Part shown: positions 34,230-41,885 of the stretch, piece after piece
Position numbering within the stretch: the first letter of the stretch is position 1
Layout of the letters: every line of letters starts with the position of its first letter
From: Gammaproteobacteria bacterium
GTDB lineage: Bacteria; Pseudomonadota; Gammaproteobacteria; Pseudomonadales; Porticoccaceae
NCBI GenBank assembly: GCA_016191205.1
Contig: JACPPB010000064.1
Coordinates: forward strand, 1 to 53,670
Length of the DNA: 53,670 nt
Reading direction: 5' to 3'
The notes under the pieces: model-generated
What the model was told of the DNA's origin: nothing
Database searches by the model: none
What the model saw: only the letters and a program-made list of their open reading frames with translations
Program-made: the position numbers and the translations under genes

Positions 34230-37137
34230 CCCGCTGCCTGGCGCGGCGCAGCAGTTCGCGCTGCTCGGTATCGAAGGCGCGCTGGCGGCTCTGCCAGTTC
34301 GAGGGCGCGGTGACCTTGCTCACCTGCACGGCGGTCACCTTGTACTCAGGGCAGTTGGTGGCCCAGTCGGAGTTGTCGGTGGTCACCACATTGGCGCCCG
34401 AGAGGGGATGGTGAAAGGTGGTGTAGACCACGCCCGGCTGTACCCGCTCGGTGATGCGGGCACGCAGCACGGTGTCGCCGACACGACTCTGGATGCCGAC
34501 CCAGTCGCCTTCGGCGATGCCGCGCTCTTCGGCGTCGTGGGGATGGATCTCCAGAATGTCCTCGGGGTGCCAGGTGCTGTTGGCGGTGCGCCGGGTCTGG
34601 GCGCCGACGTTGTACTGGCTGAGGATGCGTCCGGTGGTGAGCAGCAGTGGAAACTTGCGGTTGGCGCGCTCGTCGGTGGGCACGTATTCGGTCATCACGA
34701 ACAGCCCCTTGCCGCGCACGAATTCCTCCTCGTGCATGGTGGGCGTGCCCTCGGGCGCTGCGTCATTGCAGGGCCACTGGATGCTGCCCAGGCGGTCGAG
34801 CTTTTCGTAACTCACGCCGGTGAAGGTGGGCGTGAGGGCGGCGATCTCGTCCATGATTTCGCCCGGATGCGCGTAGTTCATGTCCATGCCCAGCGCGCGG
34901 GCGAAGCCCTGGGTAGCCTCCCAGTCGGCCAGTCCGGCGAGCGGCGGCATGGCCTTGCGCACGCGGGAAATGCGGCGCTCGGCATTGGTGAAGGTGCCGT
35001 CCTTTTCCAGGAAGGAAGCGCCGGGCAGAAACACGTGGGCGTACTTGGCGGTCTCGTTCAGGAACAGATCCTGTACCACCAGACATTCCAGGGCGGAGAG
35101 CGCCGCTTCGACATGGTGGGTGTTGGGATCGGACTGGGCGATGTCTTCGCCCTGGCAGTAGAGTCCCTTGAAGTCGCCGTCGACCGCGGCATCGAACATG
35201 TTGGGGATGCGCAGTCCGGGTTCGCTGTCGAGCTGCACGCCCCACTGGGTTTCGAAGCTGGCGCGGGTGGCGGCCTCGGAAATATGCCGGTAGCCGGGCA
35301 GCTCGTGGGGGAAGGAACCCATGTCGCAGGAGCCCTGCACATTGTTCTGGCCGCGCAGCGGGTTCACGCCCACGCCTTCGCGGCCGAGGTTGCCGGTGGC
35401 CATGGCGAGGTTGGCGATGCCCATCACGGTGGTCGAACCCTGGCTGTGCTCGGTCACCCCCAGGCCGTAGTAGATGGCGGCATTGCCCGCCGTCGCATAG
35501 AGCCGGGCGGCGGCGCGCAGTTCGGCGGCCGGAATGCCGGTGATCGACTCGGTGGCTTCCGGGGAATGGCGCGGCTCGCTGACGAAACCGCGCCAGGCGG
35601 CGTAGGCGGGCGCTTCGCAGCGCGCCGCGATGAAGGCGCGATCTTCGAGTCCCTCGGTCACCACCACATGGGCCATGGCATTGATGAAGGCGACATTGGT
35701 GCCCGGCCGCACCGGCAGGTAATGACTGGCTTTGACGTGGGGCGAATCCACCAGGTCGATGCGGCGCGGGTCCACCACGATGAGTTTGGCGCCCTCGCGC
35801 AGGCGGCGCTTGAGCCGCGAGGCGAATACCGGGTGCGCGTCCGTGGGGTTGGCGCCCATCACCAGGATGACGTCGGCCTTGGCCACGGAGGCGAAGGTCT
35901 GGGTGCCGGCGGATTCGCCCAAGGTGGTCTTGAGACCGTAGCCGGTGGGCGAATGGCAAACGCGCGCGCAGGTATCGACATTGTTGTTGCCGAAACCGGC
36001 CCGCACCAGCTTCTGGACTATGTAGACCTCCTCGTTGGTGCAGCGCGAGGAGGTGATGGCGCCGATACTGTTGCGGCCGTATTTTTCCTGGATCGCGCGC
36101 AGCTTTTGCGCGGCGAACTGGAAGGCTTCATCCCAGGATACGGCGCGCCAGGGCTGGTCGATGCGCTCGCGCACCATGGGGGTCGTGATGCGGTCGGCGT
36201 GGGTGGCATAGCCGAAGGCGAAACGGCCCTTGACGCAGGCGTGGCCCTCGTTGGCCTTGCCGTCCTTCCAGGGTTTCATGTTGACCACCGTGGTGCCACG
36301 CATCTCGGCCTTGAAGCCGCAGCCGACGCCGCAGTAGGCGCAGGTGGTGGTGACGCTGTGCTCGGGCTGGCCGAACTCGATCACGCGGTTTTCGATCAGG
36401 GTGGCGGTGGGGCAGACGTTGACACAGGCGCCGCAGGACACGCACTCGGAATCGACAAAGGGCTGGTCCTGGCTCGCGCTGACCCTGGAGGCAAAGCCGC
36501 GGCCGTCGATGGTCAACGCGAAGGTGCCCTGGGTCTCCTCGCAGGCGCGCACGCAGCGCGAGCAGACGATGCACTTGGCCGGATCGAAGGTGAAATACGG
36601 GTTCGAGGTGTCTTTTTCGGCAGCGAGGTGATTGGCGCCGGCGTAGCCGTAGCGCACCGCGCGCAGGCCGACCTCGCCCGCGGTGTCCTGCAGCTCGCAG
36701 TTGCCGTTGGCGGCGCAGGTGAGGCAGTCGAGCGGATGATCGGAGATGTACAGCTCCATCACGTTGCGGCGCAGGCGCGCCACGTCGTCGGTCTGGGTGG
36801 TGACCACCATGCCGGGTTCGACCGGCGTGGTGCAGGACGCCGGATAGCCCTTGCGGCCTGCGATCGCCACCATGCACATCCGGCAGGAGCCGAAGGATTG
36901 AAGCGAATCCGTGGCGCACAGCTTGGGCACCTTGATGCCCAACTCGGCGGCCGCGCGCAGCACCGAGGTGCCGGCCGGGACGGAGACTTCGCGGCCGTCG
37001 ATACGCAGCGTTACCGTCGCTTCACTCCGGCTGGGCGGCGTGCCGTAGTCCCGTTCGGAGTGGTCATGCGGGGGATCGTAGTACTGGGGTTCGAAGCTTT
37101 TCGATGCCAGATTTTTCGGTTCAGGGTGCTGGAGCAT
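34204..37137 (-). CDS. fdsA: NAD-dependent formate dehydrogenase, catalytic alpha subunit
   Basis: 977 residues. It oxidises formate to CO2 at a bis-MGD molybdenum centre in the cytoplasm. The N-terminal [2Fe-2S] ferredoxin domain (CATDSLQSFGSCRMC), a NuoG-like His/Cys cluster motif (HPLDCLTCAANGNCELQ), two [4Fe-4S] motifs (CIVCSRCVRACEE, CVSCGACVNVCPT), then the molybdopterin region with CAYCGVGCGF. The Mo ligand is a cysteine in TCARVCHSPTGYGLK, so this is not a selenoprotein. The final domain is molybdopterin dinucleotide-binding. The start ATG is 15 nt after fdsB. Confidence 0.97.
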   Translation of the reverse strand: MLQHPEPKNLASKSFEPQYYDPPHDHSERDYGTPPSRSEATVTLRIDGREVSVPAGTSVLRAAAELGIKVPKLCATDSLQSFGSCRMCMVAIAGRKGYPASCTTPVEPGMVVTTQTDDVARLRRNVMELYISDHPLDCLTCAANGNCELQDTAGEVGLRAVRYGYAGANHLAAEKDTSNPYFTFDPAKCIVCSRCVRACEETQGTFALTIDGRGFASRVSASQDQPFVDSECVSCGACVNVCPTATLIENRVIEFGQPEHSVTTTCAYCGVGCGFKAEMRGTTVVNMKPWKDGKANEGHACVKGRFAFGYATHADRITTPMVRERIDQPWRAVSWDEAFQFAAQKLRAIQEKYGRNSIGAITSSRCTNEEVYIVQKLVRAGFGNNNVDTCARVCHSPTGYGLKTTLGESAGTQTFASVAKADVILVMGANPTDAHPVFASRLKRRLREGAKLIVVDPRRIDLVDSPHVKASHYLPVRPGTNVAFINAMAHVVVTEGLEDRAFIAARCEAPAYAAWRGFVSEPRHSPEATESITGIPAAELRAAARLYATAGNAAIYYGLGVTEHSQGSTTVMGIANLAMATGNLGREGVGVNPLRGQNNVQGSCDMGSFPHELPGYRHISEAATRASFETQWGVQLDSEPGLRIPNMFDAAVDGDFKGLYCQGEDIAQSDPNTHHVEAALSALECLVVQDLFLNETAKYAHVFLPGASFLEKDGTFTNAERRISRVRKAMPPLAGLADWEATQGFARALGMDMNYAHPGEIMDEIAALTPTFTGVSYEKLDRLGSIQWPCNDAAPEGTPTMHEEEFVRGKGLFVMTEYVPTDERANRKFPLLLTTGRILSQYNVGAQTRRTANSTWHPEDILEIHPHDAEERGIAEGDWVGIQSRVGDTVLRARITERVQPGVVYTTFHHPLSGANVVTTDNSDWATNCPEYKVTAVQVSKVTAPSNWQSRQRAFDTEQRELLRRARQRDETPTPAS

Positions 37138-37152
37138 ATTCGCCTCCCGGGG

Positions 37153-38685
37153 TCAGGCCCCGAAATCCTCCGGAAATTTTTCCACGGCGCTGCGCACCGG
37201 CATCGGCGTGAGTCCGCCCATGGCACACAGTGAACCGTATTCCATGGTGTCGCACAGTTCTTTCAGCAGCAGCAGGTTGTCGGCGCGCTGGGTGCCGGCG
37301 CGGATGCGGTCGATGACCTCGACGCCACGCACCGAGCCGATGCGGCAGGGCGTGCACTTGCCGCAGGATTCCGCAACGCAGAACTCCATCGCAAAACGCG
37401 CCTGCTCCGCCATGTCCACGCTGTCGTCGAACACCACCACGCCGCCGTGGCCAAGCATGGCGCGCTTTGCGGCAAAGGCTTCGTAGTCGAGCGGCAGGTC
37501 GAGCTCGTCGGCGGACAGATAAGCGCCGAGCGGTCCACCCACCTGCACCGCGCGCACTGGCCGGCCGCTGGCGGTACCGCCACCGAAATCTTCGATCAAC
37601 GCGCGCAGACTCATCCCAAAGGGCAGTTCCACCACTCCGCCGCGCCTGATGTTGCCGGCGAGCTGCATGGGCAGGGTGCCGAGCGAACGGCCGCAGCCCA
37701 GGGCGCGATACCAGTCGGCGCCGCGCGCGAGGATTGCCGCCACGCTGGCCAGGGTCAGCACATTGTTGATGACGGTCGGCTTGCCGAACAGGCCCTGGAT
37801 GGCCGGCAGCGGCGGCTTGGCGCGCACCAGGCCGCGGCGGCCTTCGAGGCTTTCGAGCAGCGAGGTCTCCTCGCCGCAGATATAGGCGCCGGCACCGAGG
37901 CGGGCTTCCAGTTCGAAGGCGCGGCCGCTGCCGCACACGTCCGGACCCAGGTAACCGTCTTCGCGGGCCAGGGCGATGGCGGCGCGCAGGACGGCGAAGG
38001 CGCGCGGGTACTCCGAGCGCACATAGATGTAACCCCGGGTGGCGCCCACCGCGAGCCCGGCGATGGTCATGCCTTCGACCAGTTGCAGCGGGTCGGCCTC
38101 CAGTAACAGGCGGTCGGCGAAAGTGCCGGAATCGCCCTCGTCGGCGTTGCAGACGATGTATTTCTGGTCCGCCGCCGTGTCCAGCACCGTCTGCCACTTG
38201 ATGCCGGCGGGAAACGCCGCGCCGCCGCGACCCCGCAGCCCGGAAGTCTTGATGGCGTCGACGATCTGCTGACCGCTCAGGGCCAGCGCCCGGTCGAGCC
38301 CGGCGAAGCCGCCGGTGCGGCGGTAATCGGCGATGCTCAGGGGGTCGATCACCCCGGCGCGGGCGAAGTTGACCCGGGTCTGCTGTTGCAGGTAGGGAAT
38401 CTGTTCGGTCGGGCCCAGCGCCAGCGGATGTTCGCCGCCGGCGAGCAGATCGCGGTCGAACAGCTCGGCGACATCTGCGACCGACACCGGCCCGTAGGCG
38501 ACGCGCCCGGCGGCGGTTTCGACCTCGATCAGGGGTTCGAGCCAGAACAGGCCGCGCGAACCGTTGCGCACCAGGTCGATGTAGAGGCCGCGGGAGCGCG
38601 CCTGTTCCACCAGGGCGGCGGCGACCTGGTCGGCGCCCAGGGCACAGGCGGTGCTGTCGCCGGGAACAAATACCCGCACGCTCAT
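37153..38685 (-). CDS. fdsB: NAD-dependent formate dehydrogenase beta subunit (NuoF-like)
   Basis: 510 residues from ATG 38685. It holds FMN and a [4Fe-4S] cluster and passes electrons from formate to NAD+. Seen: an N-terminal thioredoxin-like part, GLRGRGGAAFPAGIKW (FMN/NAD site), CNADEGDSGTFADR, GAGAYICGEETSLLESLEG, and the cluster motif ESCGKCTPCRIGS. A longer frame upstream (to 38919) is antisense noise inside fdsG. The start overlaps the fdsG stop by 4 nt (38682-38685). Confidence 0.96.
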   Translation of the reverse strand: MSVRVFVPGDSTACALGADQVAAALVEQARSRGLYIDLVRNGSRGLFWLEPLIEVETAAGRVAYGPVSVADVAELFDRDLLAGGEHPLALGPTEQIPYLQQQTRVNFARAGVIDPLSIADYRRTGGFAGLDRALALSGQQIVDAIKTSGLRGRGGAAFPAGIKWQTVLDTAADQKYIVCNADEGDSGTFADRLLLEADPLQLVEGMTIAGLAVGATRGYIYVRSEYPRAFAVLRAAIALAREDGYLGPDVCGSGRAFELEARLGAGAYICGEETSLLESLEGRRGLVRAKPPLPAIQGLFGKPTVINNVLTLASVAAILARGADWYRALGCGRSLGTLPMQLAGNIRRGGVVELPFGMSLRALIEDFGGGTASGRPVRAVQVGGPLGAYLSADELDLPLDYEAFAAKRAMLGHGGVVVFDDSVDMAEQARFAMEFCVAESCGKCTPCRIGSVRGVEVIDRIRAGTQRADNLLLLKELCDTMEYGSLCAMGGLTPMPVRSAVEKFPEDFGA

Positions 38686-39155
38686 GAAGTTACCCCGAGC
38701 CTGGCGAGCAGGTTGTCGAAGGATTGCGGCGACACCCGCGCGTGGAGTTGATCGTCCACCTGCACCGAGGGCCCACAGGCGCAGTTGCCCAGGCAGTACA
38801 CCGGCTCCAGGGTCACTTTGCCGTCCGCCGTGGTGGCGCCAAACTCGACGCCCAGGCGCTGCTTCACATGGGCTTCCAGCGCGCGCGCGCCCACCGCCTG
38901 GCAGGCTTCGGCGCGGCACAGCTGGACCACATGCTCGCCGGCGGGCGCGGTGCGGAAGTGATGGTAGAAACTGATCACGCCATGGACCTCGGCGCGCGAC
39001 AGATTGAGCGCGGCGGCGATGGCGGGCACCGCCGCCGCCGGCACATGACCCAGTTCGTGCTGGATTTCGTGGAGGATCGGCAGCAGGGCTCCGGGCAGGT
39101 GTCGCAGCCGGTCGAGTACGCCGGCGACCCGCGAGTCGACCGTATCAGCGTCCAT
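38682..39155 (-). CDS. fdsG: NAD-dependent formate dehydrogenase gamma subunit (NuoE-like)
   Basis: 157 residues. It has a thioredoxin-like [2Fe-2S] domain with CRAEACQAVG and CLGNCACGPS as cluster ligands, plus an N-terminal helical part (LPILHEIQHELGHVPAAAVP). It is the first gene of fdsGBA-fdhD-fdsD. I chose ATG 39155 with GAGGAA 5 nt upstream; a TTG directly before it is the alternative. No fdsR regulator is in the window. Nearby upstream DNA (39156-39308) shows no other gene. Confidence 0.95.
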   Translation of the reverse strand: MDADTVDSRVAGVLDRLRHLPGALLPILHEIQHELGHVPAAAVPAIAAALNLSRAEVHGVISFYHHFRTAPAGEHVVQLCRAEACQAVGARALEAHVKQRLGVEFGATTADGKVTLEPVYCLGNCACGPSVQVDDQLHARVSPQSFDNLLARLGVTS

Positions 39156-39308
39156 CAAGGTTCCTCACGCAAGAAAGTCCCTCACAACAACGTGCAACGC
39201 CATGAAAAAATTTGGGTTTTCAACGCCACGGGCCTTGCCTGGCGCGGCGCGGGCCGGGTCGCGATGATAAACCATCCCTCCCCGCCAAGTCTGCCGGCAG
39301 CGACCCGG

Positions 39309-39866
39309 TCAGGGCGCCGCCGGCGCCGGCTCCAGCGGGTCTTCCGGCACGAAAACCAGCGCGGCGGAATTCAGGCAGTAGCGCAGTCCGGTGGGCGGCG
39401 GCCCATCCTCGAAGACGTGCCCCAGATGCTCGCCGCACTTCGACAGCACCTCGGTGCGCCGCAAGCCCCAGGCCCAATCCGGTTTCAGCACGACGTTGTC
39501 CCGATTCAGCACATCACTAAAACTGGGCCAACCGGTCCCGGAATCGTATTTGTCGCGGGAATGGAACACGGGTAGCCGGCAGCCGGCGGTGAGGTAAGTG
39601 CCAACCTGCTTGTTGGCGTGGAGCGCGCCGGTGAACGGGCGCTCGGTGGCGCCGCGCCACAGCACATCGTATTGCTCCGCTGTCAGCAGCTGTTTCCACA
39701 CCGGCTTGGGAATGGTGTCCAGGTGCTCGCCCGCAGCGATCAGGGCGCGCGCCTGCGCCACCGTCATGGCGGATTCTGTGCTCCAGGCGACCCGCCCGGC
39801 GCTCAGTGCCCCGACCATCAGCGCGGCAACCGCCACGCCCGCCAGTACCGGCAATTTTTTGTTCAT
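39309..39866 (-). CDS. msrB: Exported methionine-R-sulfoxide reductase B
   Basis: 185 residues. A signal peptide or anchor (KLPVLAGVAVAALMVGALSA) precedes an MsrB domain: FHSRDKYDSGTGWPSFSDVL, GEHLGHVFEDGPPPTGLRYC with the catalytic Cys in RYCLNSAAL. Of the two CxxC zinc pairs of canonical MsrB, the first is TAGC and the second LSKC, so the zinc site is lost, as in the zinc-free clade. It likely repairs R-sulfoxides of envelope proteins. It is divergent from the BKACE gene. Confidence 0.93.
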   Translation of the reverse strand: MNKKLPVLAGVAVAALMVGALSAGRVAWSTESAMTVAQARALIAAGEHLDTIPKPVWKQLLTAEQYDVLWRGATERPFTGALHANKQVGTYLTAGCRLPVFHSRDKYDSGTGWPSFSDVLNRDNVVLKPDWAWGLRRTEVLSKCGEHLGHVFEDGPPPTGLRYCLNSAALVFVPEDPLEPAPAAP

Positions 39867-39990
39867 GCTTTCACGCTCCCGCGCACTGTCGTCTGCCTTG
39901 GGACGCCGCGAATGCAGGCAGGTTCCGTCGCCGGCCCCGGCTGTGCTTGAATGCGTCCCACCCATAACGCATAAAAAAGAGGCACCGCCC

Positions 39991-40884
39991 ATGGCGCGCA
40001 AGAAAGTCTGGATCGAAGTGGCATTGAACGGCGCCTGGCCCCGCGCCCTGCAACCGAACATCCCGGTCACCGCCGCCGAAATCATCGCGGAGGGCGTGGC
40101 CTGTGTGAACGCGGGTGCCGCCATCGTCCACGCCCATACCCTGGACCCGGTCAGTGGCCGCCAGAATACCGATCCCGACAACTGCCAGACCTTCATCGCG
40201 GGCATCCAGCGCCAGGTCGATGCCATCGTCTATCCGACCGCTGTGGGCCTGCCGATGCCCGACGATGCCGCTCTGCGCTGCGCCACCACCGACGAGCTGA
40301 CCCGGCGCGGCGCGCTGGAATGGGGCGTGCTCGATCCCGGCTCCTGCAACTTTTCCACCCGCGAAAGCGCGGCCAACCTGTTCGGCGGCGACGGCGATGT
40401 CTACATCAACGGGCCGCGCGTGCTGCGGGCGAGCGCCGAGCGCGCCGCTCAGAACGGCTGGCGCCCCGCCTACGCCTGTTATGAGCCCGGCTTCATCCGC
40501 GAAGGCGCCAAGCTGTACCGCGACATCCCCGGCCTCAAAACACCGGTGTTCCGTTTCATGCTGTCGAGCGGTTTCACGTTCTGTTTTCCGCCGCGCGACT
40601 GGGCGGTGGAAGCGCTCGCCAGGCTGATGGCGGAAGAAGCGCCGGGCGCGCCCTGGATGGTGGCGGGGCTGCATGTGGATCTGCTCCCGCTGATCCCCGC
40701 CATCGTGGCTCTCGGCGGCCATGTGCGGGTGGGGCTGGAGGACGCGGCGTTCCAGTGCCCGCGCAATAACGTCGAGCTGGTTGCCGAGGCCGCGGACGCG
40801 ATCCGCGCCGCCGGCGGCGCGCCCGCTACCGCGGCGGAAGTCCGCGCCAGCCTGACGGCGGCCGACGCGGCGCGGGCCGCCTAG
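39991..40884 (+). CDS. BKACE (DUF849) beta-keto acid cleavage enzyme
   Basis: 297 residues, TIM-barrel. BKACE enzymes condense a beta-keto acid with acetyl-CoA to give acetoacetate and an acyl-CoA; the founding member is the lysine-fermentation enzyme Kce. Seen: KVWIEVALNGAWPRALQPNI, metal ligands in AAIVHAHTLDP (H47, H49), VGLPMPDDAALRC and GHVRVGLEDAAFQCPRNNVE. Substrate specificity cannot be read here. Its product would feed AacS in this window (inference). Its stop TAG lies in the CTAG target duplication of a MITE. AAGAGG precedes the ATG. Confidence 0.9.
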   Translation: MARKKVWIEVALNGAWPRALQPNIPVTAAEIIAEGVACVNAGAAIVHAHTLDPVSGRQNTDPDNCQTFIAGIQRQVDAIVYPTAVGLPMPDDAALRCATTDELTRRGALEWGVLDPGSCNFSTRESAANLFGGDGDVYINGPRVLRASAERAAQNGWRPAYACYEPGFIREGAKLYRDIPGLKTPVFRFMLSSGFTFCFPPRDWAVEALARLMAEEAPGAPWMVAGLHVDLLPLIPAIVALGGHVRVGLEDAAFQCPRNNVELVAEAADAIRAAGGAPATAAEVRASLTAADAARAA

Positions 40885-41029
40885 CAGGTTGCCGAAAAAC
40901 GTCGCGAGGGGACCAGATGCGAGGCGCACGGCGCGCAGCGACCGAGACATATCAAGTCGATAGGCGAGGGAGCGAGCACCGCGCAACGAAGCAGATGGTG
41001 CCCGCAGCAGTTTTTCAGGAACCTGCTAG
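40881..41029. mobile_element. MITE family C inserted at the shared stop site of two convergent genes (141 bp plus CTAG duplication)
   Basis: Terminal repeats CAGGTTGCCGAAAAAC (40885-40900) and GTTTTTCAGGAACCTG (right end at 41025) pair with few mismatches. CTAG flanks both sides (40881-40884, 41026-41029). The left CTAG holds the TAG of the BKACE gene; the right CTAG holds the TAG (read on minus) of the nitrilase gene. No ORF is inside. The ends differ from family A, so it is a separate element; a 4-bp CTAG target fits IS5-like YTAR preference (inference). Confidence 0.85.
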
Positions 41030-41871
41030 CGGGCGCCCGGCACGCCCAGACGGCGATGCTCCAGCACCGGCATATCGGTGCGGATGCGGGTCAGGCGTTC
41101 GGTATCGATGTCCGCGAGGATGACGCCTTCGCCGTCGTCGAGCTCCGCCACCACCTCGCCCCAGGGATCGACGATGGCACTGCCGCCCCACATGGGTCGC
41201 GTGGGGTGCTTCCGATTGCCGAGATCGGCGCCGATCACATAGCACTGGTTCTCGACCGCCCGCGCCCGCAACAGCAGGCGCCAATGCGCCGCGCCGGTGG
41301 TGGCGGTGAAGGCCGAGGGCACCGCCACCAGGGTGGCACCGCGCGCCGCGTAGTGGCGATACAGCTCGGGAAAGCGCAGGTCGTAGCACACGCTGATGCC
41401 GAGTTTGCCAAACGGCGTATGCACCACCACCGGATCCTGTCCAGGGCGGAAACTGTCGGACTCGCAGTAGCGGCGGCCGGTAGCGGCCACCGTGACGTCG
41501 AACAGGTGGATCTTGTGGTAACGCGCCACTTCCACGCCGCCGTCGTTGTAGAGAAGCGCGGCGGCGAAGGGTCGCGGGTCGGTGTCCCCGGCAAGGCCGC
41601 TGAACAGCGGCAGGGTGCCGCCCAGAATCCACACACCATGGCGCCGCGCACGCTCGGCCAGAAACGCACGGGCCGGGCCGGACGCGTCCCTTTCCGCGCC
41701 GGCCGCCGCGGCAAGCCCGGCGGAATCAGCGCCGTAATAGGCGAAATTCTCGGGCAACACCAGCAACCGGGCACCCTGGTCGACCGCCGCGTCGATCAGC
41801 GCGCCGGCACGCGCCAGGTTGTGATCGCGATCGCCGTCGCCGCGCAGTTGAATGGCTGCCAACCGGTGCAT
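41026..41871 (-). CDS. Carbon-nitrogen hydrolase, Nit1/deaminated-glutathione amidase-like
   Basis: 281 residues. Nitrilase fold with the Glu-Lys-Cys triad: E41 in LVLPENFAYYG, K120 in ARYHKIHLFDV, C162 in GISVCYDLRFPELYR. DLRFPELYRHYAARGA is typical of the Nit1/Nit2 branch, which hydrolyses deaminated glutathione (repair of a transaminase by-product) in other organisms. The stop TAG is in the right copy of the MITE target duplication. It starts 15 nt downstream of the yhdP stop, the usual yhdP-nit arrangement in this class. Confidence 0.9.
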   Translation of the reverse strand: MHRLAAIQLRGDGDRDHNLARAGALIDAAVDQGARLLVLPENFAYYGADSAGLAAAAGAERDASGPARAFLAERARRHGVWILGGTLPLFSGLAGDTDPRPFAAALLYNDGGVEVARYHKIHLFDVTVAATGRRYCESDSFRPGQDPVVVHTPFGKLGISVCYDLRFPELYRHYAARGATLVAVPSAFTATTGAAHWRLLLRARAVENQCYVIGADLGNRKHPTRPMWGGSAIVDPWGEVVAELDDGEGVILADIDTERLTRIRTDMPVLEHRRLGVPGAR

Positions 41872-41885
41872 GGCCGCGTCCTCCG

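Noticed and set aside
34165..37233. 1022-codon plus-strand open frame
   Set aside because: Antisense shadow of fdsA, whose domains and cluster motifs are unmistakable on the minus strand.
39947..39975. TTGAAT-17-CATAAA promoter for the BKACE gene
   Set aside because: The implied transcription start would fall at or inside the ribosome-binding site, so this is unlikely to be the real promoter.
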